Assembly: GCA_026003195.1 (NCBI GenBank)
Contig: BPGU01000001.1
Span: forward strand, 372,001 to 436,000
Direction of reading: 5' to 3'
Length of the DNA stretch: 64,000 bases
From: Armatimonadota bacterium
GTDB taxonomy: Bacteria; Armatimonadota; HRBIN16
The notes under the pieces are model-generated. The model had not been told where the DNA came from. It did no database searches and saw only the letters and a list, made by a program, of their open reading frames with translations. Shown in pieces: positions 18,579 through 28,125 of the stretch. The translations under genes were made by a program, and so were the position numbers. Position 1 is the first letter of the stretch; every line of letters begins with the position of its first letter.

Positions 18579-19409
18579 TTGGGACAGAAGATTCATCCAA
18601 TCGGTTTTCGCGTGGGGATTATCCGCGACTGGGACAGTCGCTGGTACTCGGCGAAGGGCTACGCGAACTGGGTGTACGAGGACTACAAGATACGTCGCTT
18701 CTTAAAGAAGGACTTGCCCAAGCGTCGTCCGGACCTGGCGTCGGCAGCCATCTCGCGGGTAGAGATTGAGCGTGCGGCGAACCGGATAGAGGTCACTATC
18801 TTCTCGGCGCGTCCGGGTATTCTGATCGGGCGACAGGGAAGAGGACTGGAGGAGATACGCCAGGCACTGGTGCACCTGCTCGACCCGACGTATCGCTGGC
18901 GCGCTGCACGTCAGAAGGATGCTCGCCCGAACGTGGACGTACATGTGCACGTGCAGGAGGTGAACGAGCCGGATAAGGACGCGCAGCTGGTGGCGGAGAA
19001 CATCGCTCAGCAAATCTCGCGCCGTGTGTCCTACAAACGTGCCATGCGGCAGGCTATCCTGCGCACGATGCGCGCAGGCGCGCTGGGTATTAAGGTGCGT
19101 GTGGCGGGGCGACTGGCTGGCGCAGAGATGGCACGTTCTGAAGTGGACAAGATGGGCAAGATTCCGTTGCAAACGATACGTGCTGATGTAGACTATGGTT
19201 TTGCAGAAGCGCCCACGACCTACGGCAACATCGGCGTGAAGGTGTGGATTTACCGGGGCGACATCCTGCCCGGGCAGAAGGTCGAGGAGGAGAGCCGGGA
19301 GGTGACGCCGGTCGTGCCGCAAGAGGGCGAGCGTCCCGCCGGACGCCGTCGCCGAGGTCGCCGGGGAGGAAGGAGGCAACGCGGCAATGTTGATGCCGAA
19401 ACGAGTTAA
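18579..19409 (+). CDS. rpsC: Ribosomal protein S3 (TTG start)
   Basis: S3 shapes the mRNA entry channel. The start is TTG, set by GGAGGAGG at 18565-18572 and by the invariant N-terminus [17 protein letters not shown] domain with [17 protein letters not shown] follows. The 276-residue product exceeds the usual 210-240 because of a long Arg/Gly-rich C-terminal tail. The 3' end overlaps rplP. Confidence 0.97.
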   Translation: MGQKIHPIGFRVGIIRDWDSRWYSAKGYANWVYEDYKIRRFLKKDLPKRRPDLASAAISRVEIERAANRIEVTIFSARPGILIGRQGRGLEEIRQALVHLLDPTYRWRAARQKDARPNVDVHVHVQEVNEPDKDAQLVAENIAQQISRRVSYKRAMRQAILRTMRAGALGIKVRVAGRLAGAEMARSEVDKMGKIPLQTIRADVDYGFAEAPTTYGNIGVKVWIYRGDILPGQKVEEESREVTPVVPQEGERPAGRRRRGRRGGRRQRGNVDAETS

Positions 19410-19932
19410 GTATCGCCGGCAGCATCGCGGACGGCGCAAGGGCAAAGCGTCGGGGGCGACCAAGCTGGATTTTGGCGAGTATGGTCTGCAAGCACTGGAG
19501 TCCTGCTGGATGACCAGTAACCAGATTGAGGCAGCTCGTATCGCCATGACCCGCCACGTACGTCGTGGTGGAAAAATCTGGATTCGGGTCTTTCCCGATA
19601 AGCCCTATACCAAGAAACCCGCAGAGACCCGTATGGGTAGCGGTAAGGGTGCGCCGGCGGGATGGGTAGCAGTGGTCAAACCGGGACGCATTCTGTTCGA
19701 GATGGCTGGCGTGCCGGAAGAGCTGGCACGCGAAGCGATGCGACTGGCATCGCATAAACTACCAATTGCTACCAAATTCGTCACACGACGAGATTTCGAG
19801 GGAGAATATGAAACCGTTGAAACCGGAGGAACTCCGCAAGCTGAGCCTGCCGGAGCTGCAGCAGAGGTTACAGCAGGAGATGGAGAGGCTGTTTCAGCTC
19901 CGACAGAACAAGGCGATGCGGAAGTTGAGTGA
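19387..19932 (+). CDS. rplP: Ribosomal protein L16 with acidic C-terminal extension
   Basis: L16 binds near the A site of the 50S subunit. The core ([35 protein letters not shown]) is normal. The start is ATG 19387, ten bases after AGGAGG, with a second in-frame ATG at 19393. The family usually ends near residue 140. This protein has 181 residues, with a tail rich in Glu, Ala, Gly and Thr. The tail from about residue 141 is read over the first 125 nt of rpmC in a different frame. It could be an overprinted extension or the result of loss of the original stop. Confidence 0.95.
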   Translation: MLMPKRVKYRRQHRGRRKGKASGATKLDFGEYGLQALESCWMTSNQIEAARIAMTRHVRRGGKIWIRVFPDKPYTKKPAETRMGSGKGAPAGWVAVVKPGRILFEMAGVPEELAREAMRLASHKLPIATKFVTRRDFEGEYETVETGGTPQAEPAGAAAEVTAGDGEAVSAPTEQGDAEVE

Positions 19933-20020
19933 TACAGCGAGCATCCGCATCACGCGGCATAACATCGCGCGCCTGCACACCATTATCACCGAGAAGCAGC
20001 GCGCGCAGAAGAGCGCGTAA
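19808..20020 (+). CDS. rpmC: Ribosomal protein L29
   Basis: L29 sits beside L23 at the tunnel exit. The start is ATG 19808 after GAGGGAGA, giving [17 protein letters not shown] and a 70-residue product of normal size with [16 protein letters not shown]. An upstream ATG at 19766 would add 14 unrelated residues and is rejected. The first 125 nt overlap rplP out of frame. Confidence 0.94.
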   Translation: MKPLKPEELRKLSLPELQQRLQQEMERLFQLRQNKAMRKLSDTASIRITRHNIARLHTIITEKQRAQKSA

Positions 20021-20038
20021 CGGATGGGGGGAACATCA

Positions 20039-20311
20039 ATGGCAGAAAATGAGGCTATCACGCGGGGGCGCCGCAAAGTGCGTGTTGGCACAGTGGTGAG
20101 CGACCGCATGGACAAGACGGTGGTGGTGGCGGTAGAGCGTATGATGCGCCATCCGCTGTACGGCAAAACGGTCAAACGCACCAAGAAGTTCCACGCGCAC
20201 GATGAAAACAACGAGTGCCGGGTGGGCGATGTGGTGGAAATTATGGAGACCCGCCCGCTGAGCAGGACCAAGCGCTGGCGCGTCGCACGCGTGATCCAGA
20301 AGGCACAGTAG
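20039..20311 (+). CDS. rpsQ: Ribosomal protein S17
   Basis: S17 is a primary 16S rRNA binder. The ATG at 20039 follows GGGGGGAA; an in-frame ATG at 20024 overlaps that ribosome binding site. The 90-residue product has [19 protein letters not shown] and [20 protein letters not shown]. Confidence 0.95.
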   Translation: MAENEAITRGRRKVRVGTVVSDRMDKTVVVAVERMMRHPLYGKTVKRTKKFHAHDENNECRVGDVVEIMETRPLSRTKRWRVARVIQKAQ

Positions 20312-20326
20312 GGGAGGTATCTGGCA

Positions 20327-20695
20327 ATGATTCAGATATACACCCGGCTAAAGGCTGCCGATAACTCGGGCGCGCGTGAGCTGATGTGCATTCGCGTGCT
20401 GAAAGGCTCGAACACGCGCTACGCCCGGGTGGGGGACGTCATCGTCGCAGTGGTCAAGTCGGCAACGCCGGGAATGCCGGTGAAGAAGAGTGACATTGTG
20501 AAGGCGGTGGTCGTTCGCACCAAGCAGCCGATTCGCCGTCCCGACGGCTCCACGCTGCGCTTCGACGAGAACGCCGCCGTCGTGGTGACCAACAGCCTGG
20601 AGCCTCGCGGCACACGTATTTTTGGACCGGTCGCCCGCGAGCTGCGCGAGCGCAACTTCATGCGCATCATCTCGCTGGCGCCGGAAGTGCTGTAG
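20327..20695 (+). CDS. rplN: Ribosomal protein L14
   Basis: L14 bridges the subunits and binds the RsfS silencing factor. The 122-residue product starts [19 protein letters not shown] and ends [14 protein letters not shown], a textbook L14. It lies 15 nt after rpsQ with GGGGAGGT upstream. Confidence 0.98.
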   Translation: MIQIYTRLKAADNSGARELMCIRVLKGSNTRYARVGDVIVAVVKSATPGMPVKKSDIVKAVVVRTKQPIRRPDGSTLRFDENAAVVVTNSLEPRGTRIFGPVARELRERNFMRIISLAPEVL

Positions 20696-20708
20696 GAGAG
20701 GAGCACCC

Positions 20709-21092
20709 ATGAGCACTGCAACTGCTAAGAAAAAACAGAGTGGGCGTGCTGTGAGCCCGCTGAAGATACGCAAGGATGACATCGTGGAGGTGATCGCGGG
20801 CAAGGACCGAGGTAAACGGGGTAAGGTGATACATACCCTCCCGCGTGAGAACCGGGTGCTGGTGGATGGTATCAACCTTGTCACCCGCCACCAGAAGCCT
20901 CGTCCTACCAACCGGGCTACTCCGCAAACGCAGACGGGGCGTGTGGTGAAGCCAGCTCCTTTACACGTGTCCAAAGTGATGCTGGTGTGCCCGCGCTGCA
21001 ACCAGCGAACGCGTATCGCCATCTCGTTCACCTCGGATGGCAAGCGGGTTCGCACCTGCAAGAAGTGCAAGGAGTATATCGACTCGGTGTAG
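20709..21092 (+). CDS. rplX: Ribosomal protein L24 with C-terminal zinc ribbon
   Basis: L24 initiates 50S assembly. The ATG at 20709 follows GGAGAGGAG and gives 127 residues; the frame is open further upstream inside rplN, but that is not coding. The KOW motif [14 protein letters not shown] is intact. The C-terminus holds [12 protein letters not shown] and CKKCKEYI, a zinc-ribbon-like pair of CxxC knuckles seen in some bacterial L24 proteins. Confidence 0.95.
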   Translation: MSTATAKKKQSGRAVSPLKIRKDDIVEVIAGKDRGKRGKVIHTLPRENRVLVDGINLVTRHQKPRPTNRATPQTQTGRVVKPAPLHVSKVMLVCPRCNQRTRIAISFTSDGKRVRTCKKCKEYIDSV

Positions 21093-21135
21093 ACAGTATC
21101 CGCCGCATCGGGCGGTCATGGAGTGGTGTGAAACG

Positions 21136-21705
21136 ATGAGCGAAACGACGCAAACCCGATATGTATCGAGGCTCAAAGAAAAATACTATCAGGAAGTGGT
21201 GCCCCGGCTGATGCAGCAGTTCGGGTACAAGTCCATCATGCAGGTGCCCCGCCTGGTGAAGGTGGTCATCAACATGGGCGTGGGACAGGGCGAGCAAGAC
21301 CCGAAGCAGCTGGATGGGGCAGTGCGCGACCTGGCGGCAATCTCCGGTCAGAAGCCGGTGATTACCCGTGCGCGCAAATCTATCTCGAATTTCCGCATCC
21401 GACAGGGGCATCGCATTGGCGCGAAGGTGACCCTGCGCGGCGACCGGATGTACGATTTTCTGGACAAACTGATGAACATTGTGCTGCCGCGCGTGCGCGA
21501 CTTTCAGGGGGTATCGCCCAACTCTTTCGACGGGCGCGGTAATTTCTCGATGGGAATGCGCGAGCAGCTGGTGTTCCCAGAAATCGTGTACGATCAAGTA
21601 GACCGTATTCGGGGAATGGACATCTGTATCGTCACGACCGCACGTACCGACGAAGAGGCGCGTGCGCTGCTGGCAGCTCTGGGCATGCCTTTCCGACAGC
21701 GTTAA
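21136..21705 (+). CDS. rplE: Ribosomal protein L5
   Basis: L5 binds 5S rRNA. I choose ATG 21136 ([20 protein letters not shown]), giving 189 residues; the frame extends upstream but without homology to the family. Conserved segments are [26 protein letters not shown] and [16 protein letters not shown]. Confidence 0.96.
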   Translation: MSETTQTRYVSRLKEKYYQEVVPRLMQQFGYKSIMQVPRLVKVVINMGVGQGEQDPKQLDGAVRDLAAISGQKPVITRARKSISNFRIRQGHRIGAKVTLRGDRMYDFLDKLMNIVLPRVRDFQGVSPNSFDGRGNFSMGMREQLVFPEIVYDQVDRIRGMDICIVTTARTDEEARALLAALGMPFRQR

Positions 21706-21753
21706 CCCTGTCGTAGGGCATTGCCGGAGAATTTACGACAGGAGGGCGTTTCG

Positions 21754-23838
21754 GTGAAACAGGTTGGCATCAAGGCGATACGCAATGTGGCGTTCGTAGG
21801 ACATGGAGGATCAGGCAAAACCAGCCTGACGGAGGCGTTGCTGTTCCTCACCGGCGGTATCGACCGCATGGGCAAAGTGGAAGACGGCAATACCGTCTCG
21901 GATTTTGACGCCGATGAGATCAAGCGCAAGATTAGCATCAACGCCTCTGTGGTGCCGGTAGAGTGGAAGGAACACAAGGTGAACATTATCGACGCCCCCG
22001 GCTACCTGGACTTTATCGGTGATATGGTGGGTGCGCTGCACGTGGCAGATGCCGCTGTGTTGGTGACACCGGCGCAGAGCGCGCCGGAAGTGGGCTTTGA
22101 TATCGCCCTGGAGTATATCGAGAAACGAGGCATTGCGCGAGCGGTGTTCATCAGCAAGATGGACCGCGAGAATGCAGACTTCGAGGCGCGCTTGAAGGAG
22201 CTACGGGAGCGGTTCGGCTCGCGGGTGGTTCCGGTAATCGTGCCGATCGGTGCCGAGGCGGCATTTGAAGGTGTCGTGAACCTGATTTCCATGCGGGCAG
22301 TACGCGGCACAGGCGCGAAGGCGACCGAGAGCGAGGTGCCAGCATCCCTGCAAGAGCAGGTGGCTCGCTATCACGAGTGGCTGGAAGAATCTGCCGCTGA
22401 GGGCGATGACGAACTGACGCTCAAGTATCTGGAGGGCGAGCCGCTGACCACCGAGGAGATCCAGCGTGGACTGAAAGAAGGTATCGCCAGCGGAAAATTG
22501 ATCCCTGTGGTATGCGGTTCCGCAAGCAATCTGAACGGCTTAACCGCCTTCCTGGATTTCATCGTCGGTGAGTTCCCATCGCCGGCAGACATGCCGCCTG
22601 TCAAGGGTACCCATCCACAGACCGGACAGGAGGAGACGCGCAAGCCGGACGACAACGAGCCTCTGGCAGCGTTCGTGTTCAAGACAATGGCAGACCCGTA
22701 CGTGGGTAAGCTGACCTACTTCCGCGTGATGTCAGGAGTGCTGCGCTCCGATAGCCACGTCTGGAACGCCAACAAGGAACGGGAAGAGCGCGTCGGGCAG
22801 ATTTTCTTCCTGCGCGGCAAACAACAGGAACCGACGCCGGCAGTGCACGCAGGCGACATCGGCGCGATTGCCAAACTGCAGGAAACCAGCACCGGCGATA
22901 CGCTGACCGACAAGGCGAAACCTGTCCTGCTGCCGGGTATTGAGTTCCCCAGCCCGGTGTACAGCATTGCTATTCGCGCCAAGAGCAAGGCGGACGAAGA
23001 CCGTCTGGGACCTGCCCTCAGCCGGTTGGCGGAAGAGGACCCCACCTTCCGGTTCTACCGTGACCCCGAAACGGGGCAGACGGTGATCTCCGGCATGGGC
23101 GAATCACATCTGGACGTGGTCATCGAACGCATGAAGCGCAAGTTCGGCACGGAGGTGACCACTGAGGAACTGCGCATCCCTTACCGGGAGACCATCCGCA
23201 GCAAGGCGCAGGCGCAGGGCAAACACAAGAAGCAGACCGGTGGTCGCGGTCAGTACGGCGACTGCTGGATCGAGATAGAGCCGTATCCCGATGGCGAGTT
23301 CCTGTTTGAAGACCGCATCGTGGGTGGCGTCATCCCGAAGCAGTATATTCCGGCGGTGGAGAAGGGTGTGCGAGACGCCATGCGCCGGGGTGTGCTGGCG
23401 GGCTACCCCGTCGTCAACGTGAAGTGTGCGGTGTATGACGGTTCCTACCACACGGTGGACTCGTCGGACCAGGCGTTCCAGATAGCGGGCAGCCTGGCGT
23501 TCCAGAACGCCGCCGCGAAAGCAAACATGGTGCTGCTGGAGCCGGTGCTGAAGGTGGAAATCATCGTGCCCGAGGAGTTTCTGGGCGACGTGATTAGCGA
23601 CCTGAACGGCAAGCGGGGGCGCGTGATGGGTACGGAAAGCGCGGGAACCGGCAGGCAGAAGATTACCGCCCTCGTTCCGCAAGCGGAGATGGTGCGATAC
23701 GCCATTGACCTGCGCTCTATCACGCGGGGACGCGGGCGGTTTTCTACGGAGTTCTCGCACTATGATGAGGTGCCGGCGCATATCGCCCAGCAGATTATCG
23801 AGCGCGCGAAGAAGGAGCGTGCCGAGGCGGAGAAATAA
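21754..23838 (+). CDS. Divergent EF-G paralogue (EF-G2-like) inside the spc operon
   Basis: This 694-residue translational GTPase has the five-domain layout of EF-G. The GTG start lies seven bases after AGGAGGG; a TTG at 21721 is possible but lies before that site. The P-loop GHGGSGKT is intact. Switch I lacks the RGITI core found in the copy at 11701, G3 is DAPG rather than DTPG, and G4 is SKMD rather than NKMD. Domain IV retains [11 protein letters not shown]. Such paralogues resemble the FusA2/EF-G-like group, whose role (translocation variant, recycling or ribosome rescue) is not settled. The unusual point is its position between rplE and rpsN in an otherwise canonical ribosomal protein operon. 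Confidence 0.9.
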   Translation: MKQVGIKAIRNVAFVGHGGSGKTSLTEALLFLTGGIDRMGKVEDGNTVSDFDADEIKRKISINASVVPVEWKEHKVNIIDAPGYLDFIGDMVGALHVADAAVLVTPAQSAPEVGFDIALEYIEKRGIARAVFISKMDRENADFEARLKELRERFGSRVVPVIVPIGAEAAFEGVVNLISMRAVRGTGAKATESEVPASLQEQVARYHEWLEESAAEGDDELTLKYLEGEPLTTEEIQRGLKEGIASGKLIPVVCGSASNLNGLTAFLDFIVGEFPSPADMPPVKGTHPQTGQEETRKPDDNEPLAAFVFKTMADPYVGKLTYFRVMSGVLRSDSHVWNANKEREERVGQIFFLRGKQQEPTPAVHAGDIGAIAKLQETSTGDTLTDKAKPVLLPGIEFPSPVYSIAIRAKSKADEDRLGPALSRLAEEDPTFRFYRDPETGQTVISGMGESHLDVVIERMKRKFGTEVTTEELRIPYRETIRSKAQAQGKHKKQTGGRGQYGDCWIEIEPYPDGEFLFEDRIVGGVIPKQYIPAVEKGVRDAMRRGVLAGYPVVNVKCAVYDGSYHTVDSSDQAFQIAGSLAFQNAAAKANMVLLEPVLKVEIIVPEEFLGDVISDLNGKRGRVMGTESAGTGRQKITALVPQAEMVRYAIDLRSITRGRGRFSTEFSHYDEVPAHIAQQIIERAKKERAEAEK

Positions 23839-23848
23839 GCGACCTTCT

Positions 23849-23876
23849 GTCGTCGCAACCTTCAGGTTGTGACGAC
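23849..23876 (+). promoter_or_regulatory. Strong hairpin between the EF-G paralogue and rpsN
   Basis: A stem of 12-13 pairs (23849-23861 with 23864-23876, one wobble) closes a tiny loop. No U-run follows, so an RNA processing or stabilising element, or an intergenic palindromic repeat, is more likely than a terminator. Confidence 0.5.
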
Positions 23877-23911
23877 GAAAGGTGTAAGGAGTCATCAGGA
23901 GGGAGTAACCT

Positions 23912-24097
23912 GTGGCAAAAGAGTGCTTGAAAGTCAAAGCGCGGCGTCCGCAGAAGTTTAAGGTGCGCGAGTACCACCGGTGCAACATCTGTGGTCGCCC
24001 TCGCGGCTATATCCGCAAGTTCGGCTTGTGCCGAATCTGCTTCCGCGAGATGGCGCACCGCGGGCTGTTGCCCGGTGTCAAAAAATCATCGTGGTAA
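23912..24097 (+). CDS. rpsN: Ribosomal protein S14, zinc-binding type (GTG start)
   Basis: S14 belongs to the 30S head. The 61-residue length and the two knuckles CNICGRP and CRICFRE mark the short zinc-binding (type Z) form. The start is GTG after AGGAGGGAG. It lies 73 nt after the EF-G paralogue, the first spc-operon gene after that insertion. Confidence 0.96.
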   Translation: MAKECLKVKARRPQKFKVREYHRCNICGRPRGYIRKFGLCRICFREMAHRGLLPGVKKSSW

Positions 24098-24172
24098 GGT
24101 GGGTGGATACCTTCGCCGTGCCTGACAGGCGCGCAGCGAACCGTCCATCACAGAAACAGAGGAGGGAAAAAC

Positions 24173-24583
24173 ATGCCTGTCACCGATCCGATTGCGGATA
24201 TGTTAACCCGTATCCGCAACGCGAACATGGCACTCCACGAGACCGTGGAGCTGGACGCTTCTAAGCTGAAAGTAGAAATCTGCCGGATACTCAAGGAAGA
24301 GGGCTACATCAAGGATTACGAGGTCATTGAGGCAAAGCCTCAAAACCGGTTACGCATCACCTTGAAGTACGGTGCGAAGCAGGGCAGAACCCGCGAGCGC
24401 GCGATCACGAATCTGCGCCGGGTGAGCAAACCCGGATTGCGCGTGTACCGCAAGGCAAAAGACCTGAAGCCCGTCTATTTCGGCTTCGGAACCGCTATTA
24501 TCAGCACTTCGCGCGGTGTCATGACCGACAAGCAGGCTCGTCGGCTGGGTTTAGGCGGCGAAGTGCTGGCGGAAGTGTGGTAA
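24173..24583 (+). CDS. rpsH: Ribosomal protein S8
   Basis: S8 binds the central domain of 16S rRNA and in E. coli represses the spc operon. The 136-residue product begins [18 protein letters not shown] and contains [30 protein letters not shown] precedes the ATG. Confidence 0.97.
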   Translation: MPVTDPIADMLTRIRNANMALHETVELDASKLKVEICRILKEEGYIKDYEVIEAKPQNRLRITLKYGAKQGRTRERAITNLRRVSKPGLRVYRKAKDLKPVYFGFGTAIISTSRGVMTDKQARRLGLGGEVLAEVW

Positions 24584-24618
24584 AATAGAGTTCGCACCGG
24601 GAAAAGGAGTGTGGTAGC

Positions 24619-25194
24619 ATGTCACGCATAGGCAAAAAACCGATACCCATACCGCAGGGGGTGGACGTACAGTGGGAGCCGGGCACTATCACCGTTTCCG
24701 GTCCCCTCGGTACGCTGACCAAGAAGATACCTGCCGAGATGATAGTCAAGCGCGAAGATGGTTTCCTGCTGGTAGAGCGTCCCAGCGACGAGCGAACTCA
24801 CCGTGCCCTGCACGGCTTGACTCGCACACTCATTGCGAACATGGTGGAGGGCGTCTCCAAGGGCTACCAGCGGGTGCTGGAGGTGGTGGGTGTGGGGTAC
24901 CGCGCTCAAAAGGAGGGTGAGAAGCTCTCGCTGAGCGTGGGCTACGCTCAGCCCAAGGTGCTGGAGCCCCTGCCGGGTATCACCTTCGAGGTGGGGCAGG
25001 ATGTGAATACTCGTATGCCCCTGATCACGGTCAAGGGCATTGACAAGGAAGTGGTCGGTCAGCAGGCGGCGCTGATCCGTCGCGTACGTCCACCGGAGCC
25101 CTACAAAGGGATGGGGATCCGATATCGAGGCGAACAGATACGGCGTAAAGCCGGCAAGAGCGGTAAAGCTGGCGGGAAAGGCAAGGGGAAGTAA
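24619..25194 (+). CDS. rplF: Ribosomal protein L6
   Basis: L6 supports the GTPase-associated region of the 50S subunit. The 191-residue product begins MSRIGKKPIPIPQGV and ends with the family motif RPPEPYKGMGIRYRGE followed by a Lys/Gly-rich tail. AAAAGGAGTG lies upstream. Confidence 0.97.
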   Translation: MSRIGKKPIPIPQGVDVQWEPGTITVSGPLGTLTKKIPAEMIVKREDGFLLVERPSDERTHRALHGLTRTLIANMVEGVSKGYQRVLEVVGVGYRAQKEGEKLSLSVGYAQPKVLEPLPGITFEVGQDVNTRMPLITVKGIDKEVVGQQAALIRRVRPPEPYKGMGIRYRGEQIRRKAGKSGKAGGKGKGK

Positions 25195-25197
25195 GCC

Positions 25198-25575
25198 ATG
25201 ATAGAGCATAAACATGTTGCCCCCCGTCAAAGGGGACGATTGCTGCGCCATGCGCGCGTGCGCAAGAAGATTCGAGGTACTGCCGAGCGTCCGCGCCTGG
25301 TAGTGTTTCGTAGCCTGAAGTACATCTATGCGCAGGTGATAGACGACGAGAAGGGGCATACTCTCGCCACTGCCTCGTCGCTGGAGCCTGTTCTGCGCAA
25401 CTCTCTGCCCAAGACCGATAACACCGAAGCCGCCAAAGCCGTCGGTCGACTCATTGCGGAGCGTGCGATCGATGCGGGAGTGCGACACGTGGTGTTCGAC
25501 CGCGGTGGCTACAAGTATCATGGGCGCGTGAAGGCGCTGGCAGATGCGGCACGAGAAGGGGGACTGGAGTTCTAA
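25198..25575 (+). CDS. rplR: Ribosomal protein L18
   Basis: L18 binds 5S rRNA. The 125-residue product contains [18 protein letters not shown], and ends [19 protein letters not shown]. It begins 3 nt after rplF, so translation is probably coupled. Confidence 0.97.
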   Translation: MIEHKHVAPRQRGRLLRHARVRKKIRGTAERPRLVVFRSLKYIYAQVIDDEKGHTLATASSLEPVLRNSLPKTDNTEAAKAVGRLIAERAIDAGVRHVVFDRGGYKYHGRVKALADAAREGGLEF

Positions 25576-25577
25576 AG

Positions 25578-26129
25578 ATGGCACGAATAGATGCGGAGAC
25601 ACTCAATTTGCAGGAGCGCGTGATTCGGACGAACCGCGTGCAGAAGACACACAAGGGCGGTCGCACGATGAGCTGGAACGCGCTGGTCGTGGTCGGCGAC
25701 GGCGAGGGACACGTCGGCGCGGGGCTGGGAAAAGCTCGCGCTATTCCCGATGCCATCCGCAAGGGCGTGGAGGACGCCAAGAAGCGATTGATCGAGGTAC
25801 CCATTGTGGGAACCTCTATCCCGCATCAGGTGGTGACGTCGTTCGGAGCGTCGACGGTGATTTTGAAGCCGGCATCGCCCGGTACCGGTGTGGTGGCGGG
25901 CACCTCGATGCGCGCTATTCTGGAAGCCGCCGGCGTCAAAGACGTGCTGGGCAAGTGTCTGGGCTCCAGAAATCCCATCAATGTCGCGTGGGCAACGATG
26001 AAGGCGCTGCAGATGCTCAAGCGCGTCGATCATGTGGCAGAGATACGCGGCAAGCAACCAGAGCAGATAGTGCCGTGGATGCGCAAGTACCTGGAAGGCA
26101 AGGAGGAGGGAACGACAGATGGCTCTTAA
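25578..26129 (+). CDS. rpsE: Ribosomal protein S5
   Basis: S5 acts in decoding fidelity and mRNA unwinding at the entry channel. The double-stranded RNA-binding segment [20 protein letters not shown] and [18 protein letters not shown] are present in 183 residues. It starts 2 nt after rplR and overlaps rpmD by 11 nt. Confidence 0.97.
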   Translation: MARIDAETLNLQERVIRTNRVQKTHKGGRTMSWNALVVVGDGEGHVGAGLGKARAIPDAIRKGVEDAKKRLIEVPIVGTSIPHQVVTSFGASTVILKPASPGTGVVAGTSMRAILEAAGVKDVLGKCLGSRNPINVAWATMKALQMLKRVDHVAEIRGKQPEQIVPWMRKYLEGKEEGTTDGS

Positions 26130-26337
26130 GATTACCCTCGTCCGCAGCCCCATTGGCTATAGCCAAAGACAGAAGCGCACTGTGGAAGCACTGGGCTTGC
26201 GTCGCCTGCACCAGAGCGTGCTGAAGCCTGATAACCCGGCTATTCGGGGCATGGTGCGCAAGATCAGTCATCTGGTGACGGTGGAAGAAGTGGCTGACAA
26301 TGCGGTCACAAAGGAGGCTGCGAATGTTTCTGCATGA
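26119..26337 (+). CDS. rpmD: Ribosomal protein L30
   Basis: L30 is a small 50S protein. The core [20 protein letters not shown] and [14 protein letters not shown] match the family. The 72 residues exceed the usual 58-62 by a short C-terminal extension that overlaps the start of rplO by 14 nt. Confidence 0.95.
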   Translation: MALKITLVRSPIGYSQRQKRTVEALGLRRLHQSVLKPDNPAIRGMVRKISHLVTVEEVADNAVTKEAANVSA

Positions 26338-26767
26338 ACTCAGACCTAACCCCGGCGCTACCCATCGCCGCAAGCGCATCGGACGAGGCATCGGTTCGGG
26401 GCATGGCAAGACCGCCGGACGCGGCACCAAAGGACAGAAAGCTCGCGACCAGGTGCCGTTGACCTTTGAAGGTGGTCAGACCCCCTTGCACCGCCGCCTG
26501 CCTCGCCTGAAGGGGTTCAAGAACCCCACCCACAAGGAGTACACGATTATCAACGTGGCTCTGCTGGAGGAGCGCTTTGAGGCGGGTGATGTGGTCACCC
26601 CCGAGCTGCTGCTGGAGCGCCGGATTATCAAGAAGCTGGAAAAAGACGGATTGAAAGTACTCGGTGAGGGCGAACTCACCAAAGCGCTCACCGTGCGTGC
26701 CCATAAGTTCAGCAAATCTGCCGAGCAGAAGATTACCGCTGCGGGAGGCAGTGTGGAGGCGATTTAA
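26324..26767 (+). CDS. rplO: Ribosomal protein L15
   Basis: L15 helps late 50S assembly. ATG 26324 follows AAGGAGG (26311-26317) and gives [20 protein letters not shown]; 147 residues. The glycine-rich segment [19 protein letters not shown] is typical. It ends 2 nt before secY. Confidence 0.96.
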   Translation: MFLHELRPNPGATHRRKRIGRGIGSGHGKTAGRGTKGQKARDQVPLTFEGGQTPLHRRLPRLKGFKNPTHKEYTIINVALLEERFEAGDVVTPELLLERRIIKKLEKDGLKVLGEGELTKALTVRAHKFSKSAEQKITAAGGSVEAI

Positions 26768-26769
26768 TC

Positions 26770-28056
26770 ATGCTTGAGACGCTGGTAGCAGCATGGAAGT
26801 TACCCGACCTGCGCCGTCGCATCCTGTTTGTGTTCGGTGCGTTCGGGGTATATACGCTGGGATTGCACATCCCTGTGCCGGGCATTGACCATGCAGCCAT
26901 GGAACGCCTGTTCGCCCAGGGAGGCGTGTTCGGACTGGTGGACGTGTTTTCCGGCGGCGCCCTGCGCAAGTTCACCATCTTTGCGATGGGCATTGTGCCC
27001 TACATCAATGCCTCGATCATTATGCAGCTGCTGGTGGCGGCGATTCCCCAATGGAAGGAGCTGCAAAAAGAGGGTGAGACAGGGCGCAAAGAGATTGCCA
27101 AGCGCACCCGCTATCTGACCGTAGCGCTGGCGTTCCTGCAGTCGCTGGGTATCAGCATCACGCTGGTGCGCTCGCAGATCCTCACCGCCAACTGGTGGCA
27201 GCTGTTAGTGACCGCAACAGTGCTGACGGCAGGCACCATGTTCCTGCTGTGGTTAGGCGAGCAGATTACCGACAAGGGTGTGGGCAACGGCGTTTCGCTC
27301 ATTATCTTCGCCAGCATTACGGCGAGCCTGCCCTGGCAGCTGTCCAAAGTGTGGGAGTCCACCTCGTTGCAGCAGGCATGGATCAGCCTGATCCTGCTGA
27401 CGATCGTGTTCCTGGGCACCATTGTGGGGATTGTGTACGTCACCCAGGCGCAGCGCAAGATTCCTATCCAGCACGCACGGCGCATTGTGGGGATGCGGCA
27501 GGTGGGCGGACACAGCTCGTTCCTGCCTCTCAAGATCGCGATGGCGGGCGTGATTCCGATTATCTTCGCCATCTCGCTGATGTTGCTGCCGATGACTATC
27601 GCTACCGCCATTCCGGGCGATACCGGATGGGTGTATTACCTGAAGCTGGCGGCACAGTGGTTAGCTCCGGGAGATAACGGCCTTGCTTTGCTGCTGTACG
27701 CGGTTGTCATCGTGATTTTCACTTACTTCTACACTGCGGTGCAGTTTGACGTGAACGACATCGCGGACAACCTGAAGAAGTACGGCAGTTATATCCCCGG
27801 TATCCGCCCCGGCAAACCGACGGCGGACTATCTGGACAAAGTGGTATCGCGTATTACCTTTGCGGGAGCGTTGTTCCTGGCGGCGGTAGCGGTGATACAG
27901 TACATTACCCCGTGGATTACGGGAGTGTCGTTGGGGACTTTCTCGCTGGTGGGTGGTACCTCCCTGCTCATCGTGGTGGGAGTAGCGCTGGACACGATGC
28001 AGAGCATCGAGGCACAGATGCTGATGCGCAACTACGAAGGCTTCCTGCGCGAATAG
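26770..28056 (+). CDS. secY: Preprotein translocase subunit SecY
   Basis: SecY forms the protein-conducting channel of the inner membrane. The 428-residue product has about ten hydrophobic segments. Conserved signatures are HIPVPGIDHAAM near the N-terminus, FSGGALRKFTIFAMGIVPYI in the plug/TM2 area, and the cytoplasmic-loop segment IPGIRPGKPTADYLDKV. As is typical, it follows rplO and precedes adk. Confidence 0.97.
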   Translation: MLETLVAAWKLPDLRRRILFVFGAFGVYTLGLHIPVPGIDHAAMERLFAQGGVFGLVDVFSGGALRKFTIFAMGIVPYINASIIMQLLVAAIPQWKELQKEGETGRKEIAKRTRYLTVALAFLQSLGISITLVRSQILTANWWQLLVTATVLTAGTMFLLWLGEQITDKGVGNGVSLIIFASITASLPWQLSKVWESTSLQQAWISLILLTIVFLGTIVGIVYVTQAQRKIPIQHARRIVGMRQVGGHSSFLPLKIAMAGVIPIIFAISLMLLPMTIATAIPGDTGWVYYLKLAAQWLAPGDNGLALLLYAVVIVIFTYFYTAVQFDVNDIADNLKKYGSYIPGIRPGKPTADYLDKVVSRITFAGALFLAAVAVIQYITPWITGVSLGTFSLVGGTSLLIVVGVALDTMQSIEAQMLMRNYEGFLRE

Positions 28057-28073
28057 CTTTCTCACTGAGAAAG
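28057..28073 (+). promoter_or_regulatory. Small perfect hairpin after secY
   Basis: CTTTCTC and GAGAAAG form a 7-bp stem with a 3-nt loop directly after the secY stop. No U-run follows, so it probably does not terminate transcription. Confidence 0.35.
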
Positions 28074-28125
28074 GTGGAGGGGACAGCCGTACAACTGGGC
28101 AGCCGATAGGAGTGGGAGAAGATCG

